Below are positions 30,598 to 40,002 of a stretch of DNA of 64,000 nucleotides, in pieces; position 1 is the first letter of the stretch, and every line of letters starts with the position of its first letter. Where the stretch lies: NCBI RefSeq assembly GCF_004681975.1, contig NZ_SMLK01000002.1, forward strand, positions 248,001-312,000, read 5' to 3'. Source of the DNA: Ramlibacter humi (GTDB lineage Bacteria; Pseudomonadota; Gammaproteobacteria; Burkholderiales; Burkholderiaceae_C). The position numbers and the translations under genes were made by a program. Under the pieces are notes generated by a model. It had not been told where the DNA came from and searched no databases. It was given only the letters and a program-made list of their open reading frames with translations.

Positions 30598-32865
30598 TCA
30601 GGCCGGCTGGCCCGCGCGCAGACGCTGCGCCTTCATCACCGAAGGCGTGCGCTTCAAGGTGCGCATCACGGTGTCCAGGTGGGCGCGGTCGCGCACCGCG
30701 ATCAGGAAGCGCAGGTCGGTGGCGTCCTGCGCGCGCTCGTCGTCCATGTCCACGTGCGTGATGTCCGCTTCCACGCTGGCCAGGGCCGAAGCCACGCGGG
30801 CCAGCACGCCCTTGGTGTTGGCCACGGTCACCAGCACCGTGGTCTCGAACGGCCGCACGGGCTCGTCGGACCATTCCACGCCGATGAAGCGTTCCGCGTC
30901 CTTGTGCAGCAGGCGCCGCGCCACCGCGCAATCTTCCTGGTGCACCACCAGGCCTTCGCCGCGGCCCAGGTAACCCACGATGGAATCGCCCGGCACCGGC
31001 CGGCAGCAGGCCGCGAACTGCACCGATGCGTTTTCGCTGCCGTCCAGAACCACGGCGCCCTGTGACACGTTCTCGTGGGCGGTGTAGCGCTCGCGCGTGA
31101 TGAGCAGCGCGTTGGGTTTCTCGCCGCGCTCGGTCATCAGCAGCATCAGGCGTTTGGCCACGATGCTGGCGATGCGCTTGCCCAGGCCCAGGTCGGTCAG
31201 CAGCTCGGCCCGGCTCTTGTTGCCGGTGAAGCGCAGCAGCTTTTCCCAGATGGCACGGTGGTCCTCGTCCTCGGCGGGCAGCCTCTCGATGCCCTCGGCG
31301 CGCAGTGCCTGCGTCAGCAGCTTCTCGCCCAGTTCCTGCGACTCGGCCTGCGCCAGCGACTTCAAATGGTGGCGGATCTTGGAGCGCGCGCGGCCGGTGC
31401 GCACGAAGCCCAGCCAGGCCGGGTTGGGCGTGGACACGGCCGCCGTGACCACCTCGATCACGTCGCCGTTCTTCAGCTCGGTGCGAAGCGGCACCTGCAC
31501 GCCGTTGATCTTGGCAGCCACGGTGCGGTCGCCGACGTTGCTGTGGATGGAATACGCGAAATCGACCACCGTCGCGCCGCGCGGCATGGCCAGGATCTGG
31601 CTCTTGGGCGTGAACACGTACACCGCGTCGGGGAAGAGGTCGATCTTGACGTGGTCCCAGAACTCCGCCGCGTCGCGCGTCTCGTGCTGGATGTCCAGCA
31701 GCGACTGCAGCCACTTGGTGCCCAGGCGCTCGGCGCTGTCGGTGTCCGGGTGGCTGGCCTTGTAAAGCCAGTGCGCCGCCACGCCCGATTCGGCCACCAC
31801 GTGCATGGCCTCGGTGCGCATCTGGAATTCGACGTTCACGCCCGAAGGGCCCACCAGCGTGGTGTGCAGCGACTGGTAGCCGTTGACCTTCGGGATGGCG
31901 ATGTGGTCCTTGAAGCGGCCCGGCACCGGCTTGTACATCTGGTGCAGGATGCCCAGCGCGGTGTAGCAGTCGGTGACCGTCGGCACGATGACGCGGAAGC
32001 CGTAGATGTCCGTCACCTGCGCGAACGACAGGTGCTTCTCGTCCATCTTCTTGTAGATGGAGTACAGCGTCTTCTCGCGCCCCGCGATGCGCACCTTCAT
32101 GCCGGCCTGCTCGAAGGCCGCCTCCACTTCCTTCTGCACCTTCTGGATCAGGTCGCGCCGGCGGCTGCGCGCCTTGGCCACGGCCTTGTCCAGTATCTTG
32201 TGCCGCCACGGCATGAGGTAGCGGAAGGCCAGCTCCTGCAGCTCGCGGTAAGTCTGGTTCAGGCCCAGGCGGTGCGCGATGGGCGCGTAGATGTCCAGCG
32301 TCTCGCGGGAGATGCGGCCCCACTTCTCGCGCGGCACGTCTTCCAGCGTGCGCATGTTGTGCGAGCGGTCGGCCAGCTTCACCAGGATGACGCGCACGTC
32401 GCGCGCCATCGCCAGCAGCATCTTGCGGAACGACTCGGCCTGGCTTTCCTCGCGCGTGTTGAACTGCAGCTTGTCCAGCTTGGTCAGGCCGTCCACCAGC
32501 TCGGCCACCGCGGCGCCGAAGCGCTCGATCAGCTCCGGCTTGGTGACGCCGCAGTCCTCGATGGCGTCGTGCAGCAGCGCGGCCATCAGGGCCTGCGCGT
32601 CCAGCTTCCATTCGGCGCATTGCGCCGCGACGGCGATCGGGTGGGTGATGTAGGGCTCGCCGCTGGCGCGGATCTGGCCCAGGTGCGCCTCGTCGGCGAA
32701 GCGGTAGGCCAGGCGGACCTGCTCGACGTCGGCCGGGTCCAGGTAGTCCAGCCGTGCCGTGAGCGCGGCAAAACTCGCGGCCGCCGCGTTGGCGGCCGCC
32801 GGGCTGGGCAGCGCCGCGGTGGGGCGCTTGGCCTGGCCGGCAGCGTTGGGGAGCACGGCACTCAT
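30598..32865 (-). CDS. spoT: bifunctional (p)ppGpp synthetase/hydrolase
   Basis: A 755-residue Rel/Spo protein. The HD hydrolase domain has His75 (YITHP) and HDAIED (99-104), so hydrolysis should be intact. The synthetase domain contains KTLYSIYKKM, DIYGFRVIV and NGYQSLHT. TGS (VYVFTPKSQILAMPRGATVVDFAY), helical, zinc-finger-like (CCRPVPGDSIVGYL) and ACT domains follow. With rpoZ upstream this is the usual rpoZ-spoT arrangement, but a hairpin terminator lies between the two genes here. The ATG at 32865 is the only good start. Confidence 0.97.
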   Translation of the reverse strand: MSAVLPNAAGQAKRPTAALPSPAAANAAAASFAALTARLDYLDPADVEQVRLAYRFADEAHLGQIRASGEPYITHPIAVAAQCAEWKLDAQALMAALLHDAIEDCGVTKPELIERFGAAVAELVDGLTKLDKLQFNTREESQAESFRKMLLAMARDVRVILVKLADRSHNMRTLEDVPREKWGRISRETLDIYAPIAHRLGLNQTYRELQELAFRYLMPWRHKILDKAVAKARSRRRDLIQKVQKEVEAAFEQAGMKVRIAGREKTLYSIYKKMDEKHLSFAQVTDIYGFRVIVPTVTDCYTALGILHQMYKPVPGRFKDHIAIPKVNGYQSLHTTLVGPSGVNVEFQMRTEAMHVVAESGVAAHWLYKASHPDTDSAERLGTKWLQSLLDIQHETRDAAEFWDHVKIDLFPDAVYVFTPKSQILAMPRGATVVDFAYSIHSNVGDRTVAAKINGVQVPLRTELKNGDVIEVVTAAVSTPNPAWLGFVRTGRARSKIRHHLKSLAQAESQELGEKLLTQALRAEGIERLPAEDEDHRAIWEKLLRFTGNKSRAELLTDLGLGKRIASIVAKRLMLLMTERGEKPNALLITRERYTAHENVSQGAVVLDGSENASVQFAACCRPVPGDSIVGYLGRGEGLVVHQEDCAVARRLLHKDAERFIGVEWSDEPVRPFETTVLVTVANTKGVLARVASALASVEADITHVDMDDERAQDATDLRFLIAVRDRAHLDTVMRTLKRTPSVMKAQRLRAGQPA

Positions 32866-32907
32866 GCCCTCAAATGTAGCGTGAGCGTGCGCTCGCTGCG
32901 ACGGGCA

Positions 32908-32934
32908 AGAAAAAAGCACCGGCCTGCGGTGCTT
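32908..32934 (-). terminator. intrinsic terminator between rpoZ and spoT
   Basis: On the minus strand an 8-bp stem (32914-32921 with 32927-32934) with a 5-nt loop is followed by six T residues. It lies about 70 nt after the rpoZ stop and about 45 nt before spoT, so it should attenuate rpoZ read-through into spoT. Confidence 0.7.
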
Positions 32935-32950
32935 GTTTTCGTGTGGGATC

Positions 32951-32978
32951 GTGGATCCCGGCGTTCGCCGGGATGCCC
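32951..32978. repeat. REP-like palindrome (family A)
   Basis: The stem ATCCCGGC/GCCGGGAT (32955-32962 with 32967-32974) is flanked by GTGG and GCC. It resembles the GGATNCCCGCC..GGCGGGNATG palindromes at 50801-50886 and 53032-53122, and lies between rpoZ and spoT. Confidence 0.55.
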
Positions 32979-33002
32979 GGCAAACGCATCGCAGGGCGAT
33001 GC

Positions 33003-33206
33003 TTAACCGGGCACTTTCTTCAGCATCTCCAGGCCCACCTTGCCGTCGGCGATTTCGCGCAGGGCGGTGACGCCCGGCTTGTTCTTGCTCTCGATCTTGG
33101 GCGCGTGGCCCTGGCTGAGCATGCGGGCGCGGTAGGTCGCGGCCAGCACCAGCTGGAAGCGGTTGGGGATCTTTTCGAGGCAGTCTTCGACGGTGATGCG
33201 GGCCAT
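33003..33206 (-). CDS. rpoZ: RNA polymerase omega subunit
   Basis: A 67-residue subunit that helps assemble RNA polymerase and forms part of a ppGpp-binding site. It starts [20 protein letters not shown] and contains the conserved AATYRARML and [17 protein letters not shown]. Downstream of gmk (45 bp) and upstream of spoT, this is the classical gmk-rpoZ-spoT order. Confidence 0.97.
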   Translation of the reverse strand: MARITVEDCLEKIPNRFQLVLAATYRARMLSQGHAPKIESKNKPGVTALREIADGKVGLEMLKKVPG

Positions 33207-33251
33207 GGTGAACTCTCTCGCGGTGGGATTCAGGGGCGAATCGCGGGTGAT

Positions 33252-33872
33252 TCAGGGAATATGCAAGGCCTGGAAGGTGTCGGCCCGGGCCCGGCGCTGG
33301 GCGGAATACTTCAGCCGCTGGGCGTGAACGATGGCTTTCAGGTCGAAAAGCGCTCGCTCGAATAACTCGTTGATTATAACGAAATCGAACTGCGGAGCCT
33401 GGGCCAGCTCCTCGCGGGCGTTTTCCAGCCGCATCTCGATGATGTCGGGCGAGTCCTCGCCGCGGCGTTCCAGCCGCGAGCGCAACTCCTCCCAGCTGGG
33501 CGGCAGGATGAACACCAGCACCGCGTTGGCGAACACCCGCTTGATCTGCAGCGCGCCCTGGTAGTCGATCTCCAGGATGACGTCGGCGCCGCGGGCGATG
33601 CGGTCCTCGATCATCTTCTTGGACGTGCCGTAGCGGCGGCTGTGCACGTGCGCCCATTCCACGAAGGCGTCGGCCAGCACCATGCGGTCGAATTCCTCGT
33701 CCGACACGAAGAAGTACTCGCGCCCGTGCTTTTCCTGCCCGCGCGGCGGGCGGGTGGTGTGCGACACCGAAGGCAGCACCTGCGAGTCGAGTTCCAGCAG
33801 CGCCTTCACCAGGCTGGACTTGCCGGCGCCGCTGGGGGCCGCGACGACGAAGAGATTGCCGGGGTAGTCCAT
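33252..33872 (-). CDS. gmk: guanylate kinase
   Basis: A 206-residue enzyme, GMP + ATP to GDP + ADP. P-loop APSGAGKSS is at residues 12-20. GMP-binding segments are [19 protein letters not shown] and [12 protein letters not shown]. The ATG at 33872 matches the family N-terminus [19 protein letters not shown]; upstream in-frame codons only read through a repeat. Upstream lies a palindromic repeat, then yicC on the same strand. Confidence 0.96.
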   Translation of the reverse strand: MDYPGNLFVVAAPSGAGKSSLVKALLELDSQVLPSVSHTTRPPRGQEKHGREYFFVSDEEFDRMVLADAFVEWAHVHSRRYGTSKKMIEDRIARGADVILEIDYQGALQIKRVFANAVLVFILPPSWEELRSRLERRGEDSPDIIEMRLENAREELAQAPQFDFVIINELFERALFDLKAIVHAQRLKYSAQRRARADTFQALHIP

Positions 33873-33894
33873 GGGCAGGTCAGGCCTCCGACGA

Positions 33895-33963
33895 GCCGCC
33901 TCTGGGAGGCCGGGGCCCCCTTGGGGGACAGCGAGTGACACGAAGTGAAGGAGCGTGGGGGCT
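33895..33963. repeat. intergenic repeat between yicC and gmk
   Basis: A GC-rich block has a CCTCTGGGAGG palindrome, GGGCCCCCTTGGGGGAC, and then the near repeats GAGTGACACGAAGTGAAG. Similar blocks are common between genes in Comamonadaceae (from memory, not searched). Only one copy is seen in this window. Confidence 0.5.
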
Positions 33964-33968
33964 CATGT

Positions 33969-34886
33969 TCATTCGATGTTCTGGACCTGCTCGCGCATCT
34001 GCTCGATCAGGACCTTCATGTCGACGGAGATCTTGGTCAGCTCCAGCGCCGCCGACTTCGAGCCCAGGGTGTTGGCTTCGCGGTGCAGCTCCTGGATGAG
34101 GAAGTCCAGCCGCTTGCCGGCTTCGCCGCCCTTCTTCACCAGGCGCTCGATCTCGTCCAGGTGGGCCGCCAGCCGCGTGAGTTCCTCGGCCACGTCGATG
34201 CGGATGGCGAAGGCCGTGGCTTCGGTCAGGGCGCGGTCCTGCGCGGCTTCGGGCGACGCGGTGCCTTCGGCCAGGCCCATCGCTTCCTTCCAGCGCTCCA
34301 GGAACCGGGTGCGCTGCTGTTCCACCAGCTGGGGCACCAGCGGCCGGGCCTGCTCGGCCAGCGCGCGCAGCTGCTTCAGGTGGCCGAGCAGCATCTGCGC
34401 CAGCCGGGCGCCTTCGCGTTCGCGCGAGGCGACCAGTTCGTCCAGCGCCTGCTTGGCCAGGGCCTGCAGCGGCTCGGCGAAGTCGGCCGTGGGCGCTTCC
34501 TCGGCCGCGCCCAGGCGCAGGATGTCGGCCACGCTCAGCGGCCGCGCGTCCGGCAGCCAGCCGCGCACCGTGTCCTGCACGGCCGACAGGCGCTGCAGCA
34601 GCCGCGCATGCGGCTCGCGCACGGCATCCGAGGGGCCGGATTCCAGTCCGGCGCGGATTTCGACCTTGCCGCGGCGCAGGCGGGCCTGCACCATCTCGCG
34701 CAGCGCGGGCTCGTGCTGGCGAAGTTCCTCGGAAAGCCGGAACGAGAGGTCCAGGAAGCGGCTGTTGACCGAGCGGATCTCAAGACCGATGCGGCCGGGC
34801 GAGGAGGGCCGGGCGTCCTGACCGGGCGCGGCCTGCGGCACGCTCAGTTGGCCGCTCGCGTAACCGGTCATGCTGTAAACTGGCAT
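33969..34886 (-). CDS. YicC family endoribonuclease
   Basis: A 305-residue YicC protein. The start PVYSMTGYASGQ, the IRSVNSRFLDLSFRL segment and the C-terminal block GKRLDFLIQELHREANTL with SVDMKVLIEQMREQVQNIE are family hallmarks. Members are metal-dependent RNases linked to sRNA turnover. The ATG at 34886 faces the kinase gene across 66 bp. A 15-residue Pro/Gln/Ala stretch (PQAAPGQDARPSSPG) near residue 20 is an insertion relative to short homologues. Confidence 0.93.
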   Translation of the reverse strand: MPVYSMTGYASGQLSVPQAAPGQDARPSSPGRIGLEIRSVNSRFLDLSFRLSEELRQHEPALREMVQARLRRGKVEIRAGLESGPSDAVREPHARLLQRLSAVQDTVRGWLPDARPLSVADILRLGAAEEAPTADFAEPLQALAKQALDELVASREREGARLAQMLLGHLKQLRALAEQARPLVPQLVEQQRTRFLERWKEAMGLAEGTASPEAAQDRALTEATAFAIRIDVAEELTRLAAHLDEIERLVKKGGEAGKRLDFLIQELHREANTLGSKSAALELTKISVDMKVLIEQMREQVQNIE

Positions 34887-34952
34887 CGACTCAGGGGGTA
34901 GTGCGGATTAGCGAGGATACCGGGCCACGTAGGCGGCCCCAGACTTGAAATT

Positions 34953-35957
34953 ATGTCAAAGGTCAAGCCGGCGCCCTTGCCCCCGGACACCGTCATCGGT
35001 GGCTACCGGGTGGTGCGCAAGCTCTCCGCCGGCGGCTTTGGCGTGGTGTACCTGGCGGTCGACAACGAAGGCCAGCAGGTCGCCATCAAGGAATACCTCC
35101 CCGCCTCCCTGGCCACCCGCGCCCCCGGCGAGCTGCTGCCGCAGGTGCAGCCGGAAAAACTCTCCCTCTACCGCCTGGGCCTCAAGAGCTTCTTCGAGGA
35201 AGGCCGCTCGCTCGCGCAAATCTCGCACGCTTCCGTGGTCAGCGTGCTCAACTTCTTCCGCGAGAACGAAACCGTCTACATGGTGATGAACTACCTGGAG
35301 GGCGCCACGCTCCAGGACTTCATCATCACCGCGCGCGAACTGAAGAAGCAGAAGGTGTTCCGCGAGTCCACCATCCGCTCGCTGTTCGACGAGATCCTGC
35401 GCGGCCTGCGCATCGTGCACCAGCACAAGATGCTGCACCTGGACATCAAGCCGGCCAACATCTTCATCACCGACGACAACAAGGCGGTGATGATCGACTT
35501 CGGCGCCGCGCGCGAAGTGCTGTCCAAGGAAGGCAACTTCATCCGGCCCATGTACACGCCCGGCTTCGCCGCGCCCGAGATGTACCGCCGCGATTCGTCG
35601 ATGGGCCCGTGGACCGACATCTACGCCATCGGCTCCTGCATCTACGCCTGCATGCAGGGCTACCCGCCCAACGACGCGCCGCAGCGGCTGGAAAAGGACC
35701 GCCTCGCGCTGGCCCTCTCGCGCTTGCGCGGCGTCTACTCCGACAACCTGATCGAGGTGGTGGAGTGGTGCATGTCGCTCGACCCCCTGTCGCGCCCGCA
35801 GTCGGTCTTCGCCCTGCAGAAGGAGCTCAGCCGCGAAGGCGAGCGCCGCTACACCAAGCTCACCGTGGGCGAGAAGATGCGCCTGCAGTTCGACAACATG
35901 GTGTCCGATTCGCGCAAGGGCCTGCGCCGCGCCACGGGCGGCGCCAAGCTGAAGTAG
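34953..35957 (+). CDS. eukaryote-like Ser/Thr protein kinase
   Basis: A 334-residue single-domain Hanks-type kinase without a membrane segment or extracellular sensor. The glycine loop is LSAGGFGVVY (24-33), catalytic Lys46 is in VAIKEYLP, the catalytic loop HLDIKPAN has Asp164 and Asn169, and DFG is at 182-184. A basic tail follows the kinase fold. It lies 16 bp before a PP2C-type phosphatase, so the two form a kinase/phosphatase pair, but the phosphatase frame is broken in this sequence. Substrates are unknown. Confidence 0.93.
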   Translation: MSKVKPAPLPPDTVIGGYRVVRKLSAGGFGVVYLAVDNEGQQVAIKEYLPASLATRAPGELLPQVQPEKLSLYRLGLKSFFEEGRSLAQISHASVVSVLNFFRENETVYMVMNYLEGATLQDFIITARELKKQKVFRESTIRSLFDEILRGLRIVHQHKMLHLDIKPANIFITDDNKAVMIDFGAAREVLSKEGNFIRPMYTPGFAAPEMYRRDSSMGPWTDIYAIGSCIYACMQGYPPNDAPQRLEKDRLALALSRLRGVYSDNLIEVVEWCMSLDPLSRPQSVFALQKELSREGERRYTKLTVGEKMRLQFDNMVSDSRKGLRRATGGAKLK

Positions 35958-35973
35958 CCCGCCGGGATCTCCG

Positions 35974-36875
35974 ATGAAGTTCTCCGTCTTCCAGATCAGC
36001 CGCAAGGGCTCGCGCGAGAAGAACGAAGACCGCATGGGCTACTGCTACACGCGGGAGTCCGGCCTTTTCGTGCTGGCCGACGGCATGGGCGGCCACCCCG
36101 AAGGCGAGGTCGCCGCGCAGCTGGCGCTGCAGACCATCTCCGCGCTGTACCAGAAGGAAGCGCGCCCCACGGTGCGCGACCCGTCCGAATTCCTGACCAT
36201 GGCGTTGATGGCGGCGCACCACCAGATCATCCGCTACGCCAGCGAGAAGGGCATGCTGGACACGCCGCGCACCACGCTGGTGGCGGCCATCCTGCAGGGC
36301 ACCTCGGCCACCTGGGTGCACTGCGGCGCTCGCGCCTGTACGTCGTGCGCAACAACGAGCTGCTCACGCGCACGCGCGACCACTCGTACCTGGAACAGCA
36401 CAGCTCGGGCGTCATCAAGCTCGAGCGCATCAACCGCAACATCCTCTTCACCTGCCTGGGCTCGCCCACCAAGCCGGTGTTCGACGTCACCGGCCCGGTG
36501 GTGCTGCAGCAGGGCGACAAGATCCTGCTGTGCTCCGACGGCCTGTGGGGGTCGCTGGACGAATCGGAAATCGTGCAGTACCTGGCCGCGCAGCCGGTGT
36601 CCGAAGCCGCTCCCGACCTGGTGGAGCTGGCGCTGCGCAAGGGCGGCCCTACCTGCGACAACGTCACCGTCATCGCGCTGGAGTGGGAAACGCCCGACGC
36701 CTTCGAGTCCACGCACGGCGTGTCCACCGACAGCATCTCCGACGGCGTGTTCGCCTCCACCATCCAGGCCGGCGTGATGGACACGCTGATCGACGACCTG
36801 GACGACGCCGCCATCGAGCGCTCCATCGCCGAGATCAACGAGGCCATCAAGCGCTCCGCCGCCCGCAAGGGGTGA
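35974..36875 (+). pseudogene. PP2C-type Ser/Thr phosphatase, frameshifted
   Basis: Partner phosphatase of the kinase. Residues 1-118 read correctly in one frame: SRKGSREKNEDRMGY, FVLADGMGGHPEGEV with metal-binding Asp, and TWVHCG. The frame then shifts, and the rest continues in the next frame from RLYVVRNNELLTRTRDHS through LLCSDGLWGSLD and GGPTCDNVTVIAL. The conserved GDSR would be restored by one extra base (A) between 36328 and 36329, so a one-base deletion or a sequencing error explains the break. Unframed, the product would be 267 residues and lack the second metal site. The repaired length is about 300 residues. Confidence 0.85.
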
Positions 36876-36965
36876 ATGACGAATGACCGCGCCACTGCGC
36901 GGCGGCGATGACGGATGACAAAATCCCGCCTTTGTCATTGAAGCGAAGCGACGTCATTCGTCATT
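36875..36965. repeat. ATGAC-type inverted repeat (family D, copy 1)
   Basis: A 13-bp inverted repeat AATGACGAATGAC (36875-36887) pairs with GTCATTCGTCATT (36953-36965). Between them are further GATGAC units and a GCGCCACTGCGCGGCG palindrome. The same design recurs at 61474-61559. It separates the phosphatase from rph, and its right arm lies 12 nt before the rph start. Confidence 0.65.
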
Positions 36966-36976
36966 TGTCATTTGCC

Positions 36977-37708
36977 ATGAGTTTCCAGAGACCCAACGGC
37001 CGCGCCGCCGACCAGCTTCGCTCCGTGCGCATCACGCGCGGCTTCACCATCCACGCCGAAGGCTCGGTGCTCATCGAGTTCGGCCAGACGCGCGTGCTGT
37101 GCACCGCGTCGGTGGAAGACAAGGTGCCGCCGCACAAGCGCGGCAGCGGCGAAGGCTGGGTGACGGCCGAGTACGGCATGCTGCCGCGCGCCACGCACAC
37201 GCGCGGCGACCGCGAGGCCGCGCGCGGCAAGCAGAGCGGCCGCACGCAGGAAATCCAGCGCCTCATCGGCCGCTCGCTGCGCGCGGTGTTCGACCTGAAG
37301 GCGCTGGGCGAGCGCACCATCCACCTCGACTGCGACGTGCTGCAGGCCGACGGCGGCACGCGCACCGCCGCCATCACCGGCGCCTTCGTCGCCGCGCAGG
37401 ACGCGGTGACCAAGCTCATGGCCACCGGCAAGCTCGCCGCGTCGCCCATCACCGGCCCCGTGGCCGCCATCTCCGTCGGCATCGTGGAAGGCACGCCGCT
37501 GCTGGACCTGGAATACGTGGAAGACGTGGCCTGCGACACTGACATGAACGTGGTGATGACCGGCGCCGGCCACTACGTGGAAGTGCAGGGCACGGCCGAA
37601 GGCGTGGCCTTCACCCGCGCCGAGATGGACCAGCTGCTGCGGCTGGCCGAGAAAGGCATCGCCGAACTGGTGGCGCACCAGGCGGCGGCGCTGAAGCTGG
37701 CCCTTTGA
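36977..37708 (+). CDS. rph: ribonuclease PH
   Basis: A 243-residue phosphorolytic 3' exoribonuclease that trims tRNA ends. Motifs are [21 protein letters not shown] (split here: [11 protein letters not shown] and EFGQTRVLC), [40 protein letters not shown] and [10 protein letters not shown]. The ATG at 36977 gives the family start [14 protein letters not shown]; the longer in-frame extension reads through the repeat. Order rph-rdgB-hemW is conserved. Confidence 0.96.
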   Translation: MSFQRPNGRAADQLRSVRITRGFTIHAEGSVLIEFGQTRVLCTASVEDKVPPHKRGSGEGWVTAEYGMLPRATHTRGDREAARGKQSGRTQEIQRLIGRSLRAVFDLKALGERTIHLDCDVLQADGGTRTAAITGAFVAAQDAVTKLMATGKLAASPITGPVAAISVGIVEGTPLLDLEYVEDVACDTDMNVVMTGAGHYVEVQGTAEGVAFTRAEMDQLLRLAEKGIAELVAHQAAALKLAL

Positions 37709-37719
37709 GGAGCGGCGCG

Positions 37720-38325
37720 GTGGTCTCGCGCATCGTCCTGGCGTCCAACAACCGCGGCAAGCTCGCGGAGCTGCAGGCCATGCTCGTGCCGCTGGGCATG
37801 GAGCTGGTGCGCCAGGCCGACCTGGGCATCCCTGAAGCCGCAGAGCCTTTCCGCACCTTCGTCGAGAACGCGCTGGCCAAGGCGCGGCACGCGGCCGCGC
37901 ACAGCAAGCTGCCCGCGCTGGCCGACGACGCGGGCTTGTGCGTCGATGCGTTCGGCGGCCTGCCCGGTGTGGACACCGCGTACTACGCCACCCAGTTCGG
38001 CTACGAGAAGGGCGACGACCACAACGTGCGCGCGCTGCTGGAGCAGATGCGCGACGTCGACCATCGCCGCGCCGCGCTGGTGAGCACGCTGGTCGCGGTC
38101 CGCTCGCCCGAAGACCCGGAGCCCTTGATCGCGGTGGGCCGCGCCGTCGGCGAGATCGCCCGTGAGCCGGCCGGCGAGCACGGCTTCGGCTTCGACCCGG
38201 TGATGTACATCCCTTCGTTCGGCGCCACCTTCGCGCAGCTGCCGCCCGAGGTGAAGAACGCCAACAGCCACCGCGGCCAGGCCGCGCGGCAGATGGTGCA
38301 GCTGATGCGGGAGCGCTGGCTGTGA
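37720..38325 (+). CDS. rdgB: XTP/dITP diphosphatase (RdgB/HAM1)
   Basis: A 201-residue house-cleaning pyrophosphatase that removes dITP and XTP. The GTG at 37720 follows GAGGAG by 6 nt and gives VSRIVLASNNRGKLAEL. Further motifs are FVENALAKARHAA, ALADDAGLCVDAF and GFGFDPVMYIP. The stop overlaps the hemW GTG start. It lies 11 bp after rph. Confidence 0.95.
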   Translation: MVSRIVLASNNRGKLAELQAMLVPLGMELVRQADLGIPEAAEPFRTFVENALAKARHAAAHSKLPALADDAGLCVDAFGGLPGVDTAYYATQFGYEKGDDHNVRALLEQMRDVDHRRAALVSTLVAVRSPEDPEPLIAVGRAVGEIAREPAGEHGFGFDPVMYIPSFGATFAQLPPEVKNANSHRGQAARQMVQLMRERWL

Positions 38326-39542
38326 AGATCATCCCCGTGGGCGAGCCCGCCCCGGCGCCCCGGGACGTCTCGCACTACCTGCGCCCCGGGCTCATCCAGC
38401 TGCCCGCGCTGCCGCCGCTGTCGGTGTACGTGCACCTGCCGTGGTGCCTGCGCAAGTGCCCCTACTGCGATTTCAACTCGCACGAAGCCAAAGGCGATGT
38501 GCCGGAGCAGCGCTACCTGGATGCCGTGTTCGCCGACCTGGACGCCGCGCTGCCCCTGGTCTGGGGCCGCACGGTGCACACGGTGTTCATCGGCGGCGGC
38601 ACGCCCAGCCTGTTCTCGCCCGCCGCGATCGACTCGCTGGTAGCAGGCCTGCGCGCGCGGCTGAAGCTGGAGCCCGGCTGCGAGGTCACGCTGGAAGCCA
38701 ACCCCGGCACCTTCGAGAAGGAACGCTTCCGCTCGTACCGCGATGCCGGCGTCACGCGCCTTTCGATCGGCGTACAAAGTTTCGACGACACCCACCTGAA
38801 GGCGCTGGGCCGCGTGCACGATCGCGCGCAGGCCATCGCCGCCGCCGAAGAAGCCGCGCTGGCCTTCGAGACGTTCAACCTCGACCTGATGTACGCGCTG
38901 CCCGGGCAGGACCTCGCCGGCCTGGAGCGCGACCTGACGCAGACGCTGGCGCTGCTGCCGCCGCACCTGTCGGTCTATCACCTCACGCTGGAGCCGAACA
39001 CCGTCTTCGCCAAGTACCCGCCGGTGGTGCCCGACGAAGACATGGCTTACGCGATGCTCGACCGGATCACCGAAATGACGTCGGCGTCCGGCCTGGACCG
39101 CTACGAAGTCTCGGCGTACGCCAAGCCCGGCCACGCTTGCCGGCACAACCTGAACTACTGGGAGTTCGGCGACTACCTCGGGCTGGGCGCGGGCGCGCAC
39201 GGCAAGCTGAGCTTCCCGCACCGCGTGGTGCGGCAGGTCCGGTATCGCGACCCGAAGCTGTACATGGACAACGCGCTCGCCGGCCGCGCCATCGCGCAGG
39301 AAGAGGAAGTCGGGCGCAAGCAGCTGCCATTCGAGTTCATGCTGAACGCGCTGCGCCTGCGCGGCGGCTTCCCGCTCGCCAACTTCTTCGAGCGCACCGG
39401 CCTGCCGCTGTCCGCCATCGAGCCGCAAGTGGCCGAAGGCGAGCGCAAAGGCCTGCTCGCGCGCGAGGACGGCTGGTTGCGGCCCACCGATCGCGGCTTC
39501 GATTTCCTCAGCGACTTGCAGGAACTGTTTCTCGCGGCGTGA
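38322..39542 (+). CDS. hemW: radical SAM heme chaperone HemW
   Basis: A 406-residue radical SAM protein related to coproporphyrinogen dehydrogenase but acting as a heme chaperone. The cluster motif is CLRKCPYCDF (CxxxCxxC, no fourth Cys after it, as in HemW). Other segments are HTVFIGGGTPSL, RLSIGVQSF, DLMYALPGQ and LGLGAGAHG. It starts at the GTG that overlaps the rdgB stop (GTGA). The C-terminal HemW domain ends FLSDLQELFLA. Confidence 0.94.
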   Translation: MKIIPVGEPAPAPRDVSHYLRPGLIQLPALPPLSVYVHLPWCLRKCPYCDFNSHEAKGDVPEQRYLDAVFADLDAALPLVWGRTVHTVFIGGGTPSLFSPAAIDSLVAGLRARLKLEPGCEVTLEANPGTFEKERFRSYRDAGVTRLSIGVQSFDDTHLKALGRVHDRAQAIAAAEEAALAFETFNLDLMYALPGQDLAGLERDLTQTLALLPPHLSVYHLTLEPNTVFAKYPPVVPDEDMAYAMLDRITEMTSASGLDRYEVSAYAKPGHACRHNLNYWEFGDYLGLGAGAHGKLSFPHRVVRQVRYRDPKLYMDNALAGRAIAQEEEVGRKQLPFEFMLNALRLRGGFPLANFFERTGLPLSAIEPQVAEGERKGLLAREDGWLRPTDRGFDFLSDLQELFLAA

Positions 39543-39861
39543 CGGCAGCACCTTGCGCCTGCGCCTGGCGCACCAGGTGCGGCAGCACGCTGGAAGCACC
39601 GTGGCCCGACCGGCCGTGCTGGCCGATCGCGCCGTACCACTCGCGATGCGCGGGCGCGGGCAGTACGCCGGAGCGCGGGCCTTTCCAGGCGCGCGATTCG
39701 GCGACGATTTCGCGCGCCCGTGCCGCATCGACGCCGATGGCCAGCTGCACGGCCTGCGCGGCTTCCGCCGGCGAGGCGCCGCTGCCGCGCAGGAACTCCA
39801 GCGCCTTGCCGACAGGCAGGCCCTGGTCGAGCGATTGGCGCAGCAGCTGCAGGTAGGTCAC
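39508..39861 (-). CDS. hypothetical protein
   Basis: A 117-residue soluble protein with no recognised domain. The N-terminal half is helical (TYLQLLRQSLDQGLPVGKALEFLRGS) and suggests a small UBA- or HTH-like bundle; the C-terminus is basic and flexible. A GTG at 39861 is proposed; the longer in-frame extension to 39903 is Cys-rich and improbable. It overlaps the hemW end by 35 bp on the opposite strand, which lowers confidence that it is a gene. Confidence 0.45.
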   Translation of the reverse strand: MTYLQLLRQSLDQGLPVGKALEFLRGSGASPAEAAQAVQLAIGVDAARAREIVAESRAWKGPRSGVLPAPAHREWYGAIGQHGRSGHGASSVLPHLVRQAQAQGAAVTPRETVPASR

Positions 39862-40002
39862 GGCGCGGATTCTGCACCCAGCGCCACTGGCGCACCAGCT
39901 CATCCGTAGCCAGGACGCGGTCTCAGGCCGCCGCGCCGGCCCTCATCGCGCCCTGGCGTGTGGAGGCTAAGATGCGCATGAACTCATCCACAGGTCTTTC
40001 CC

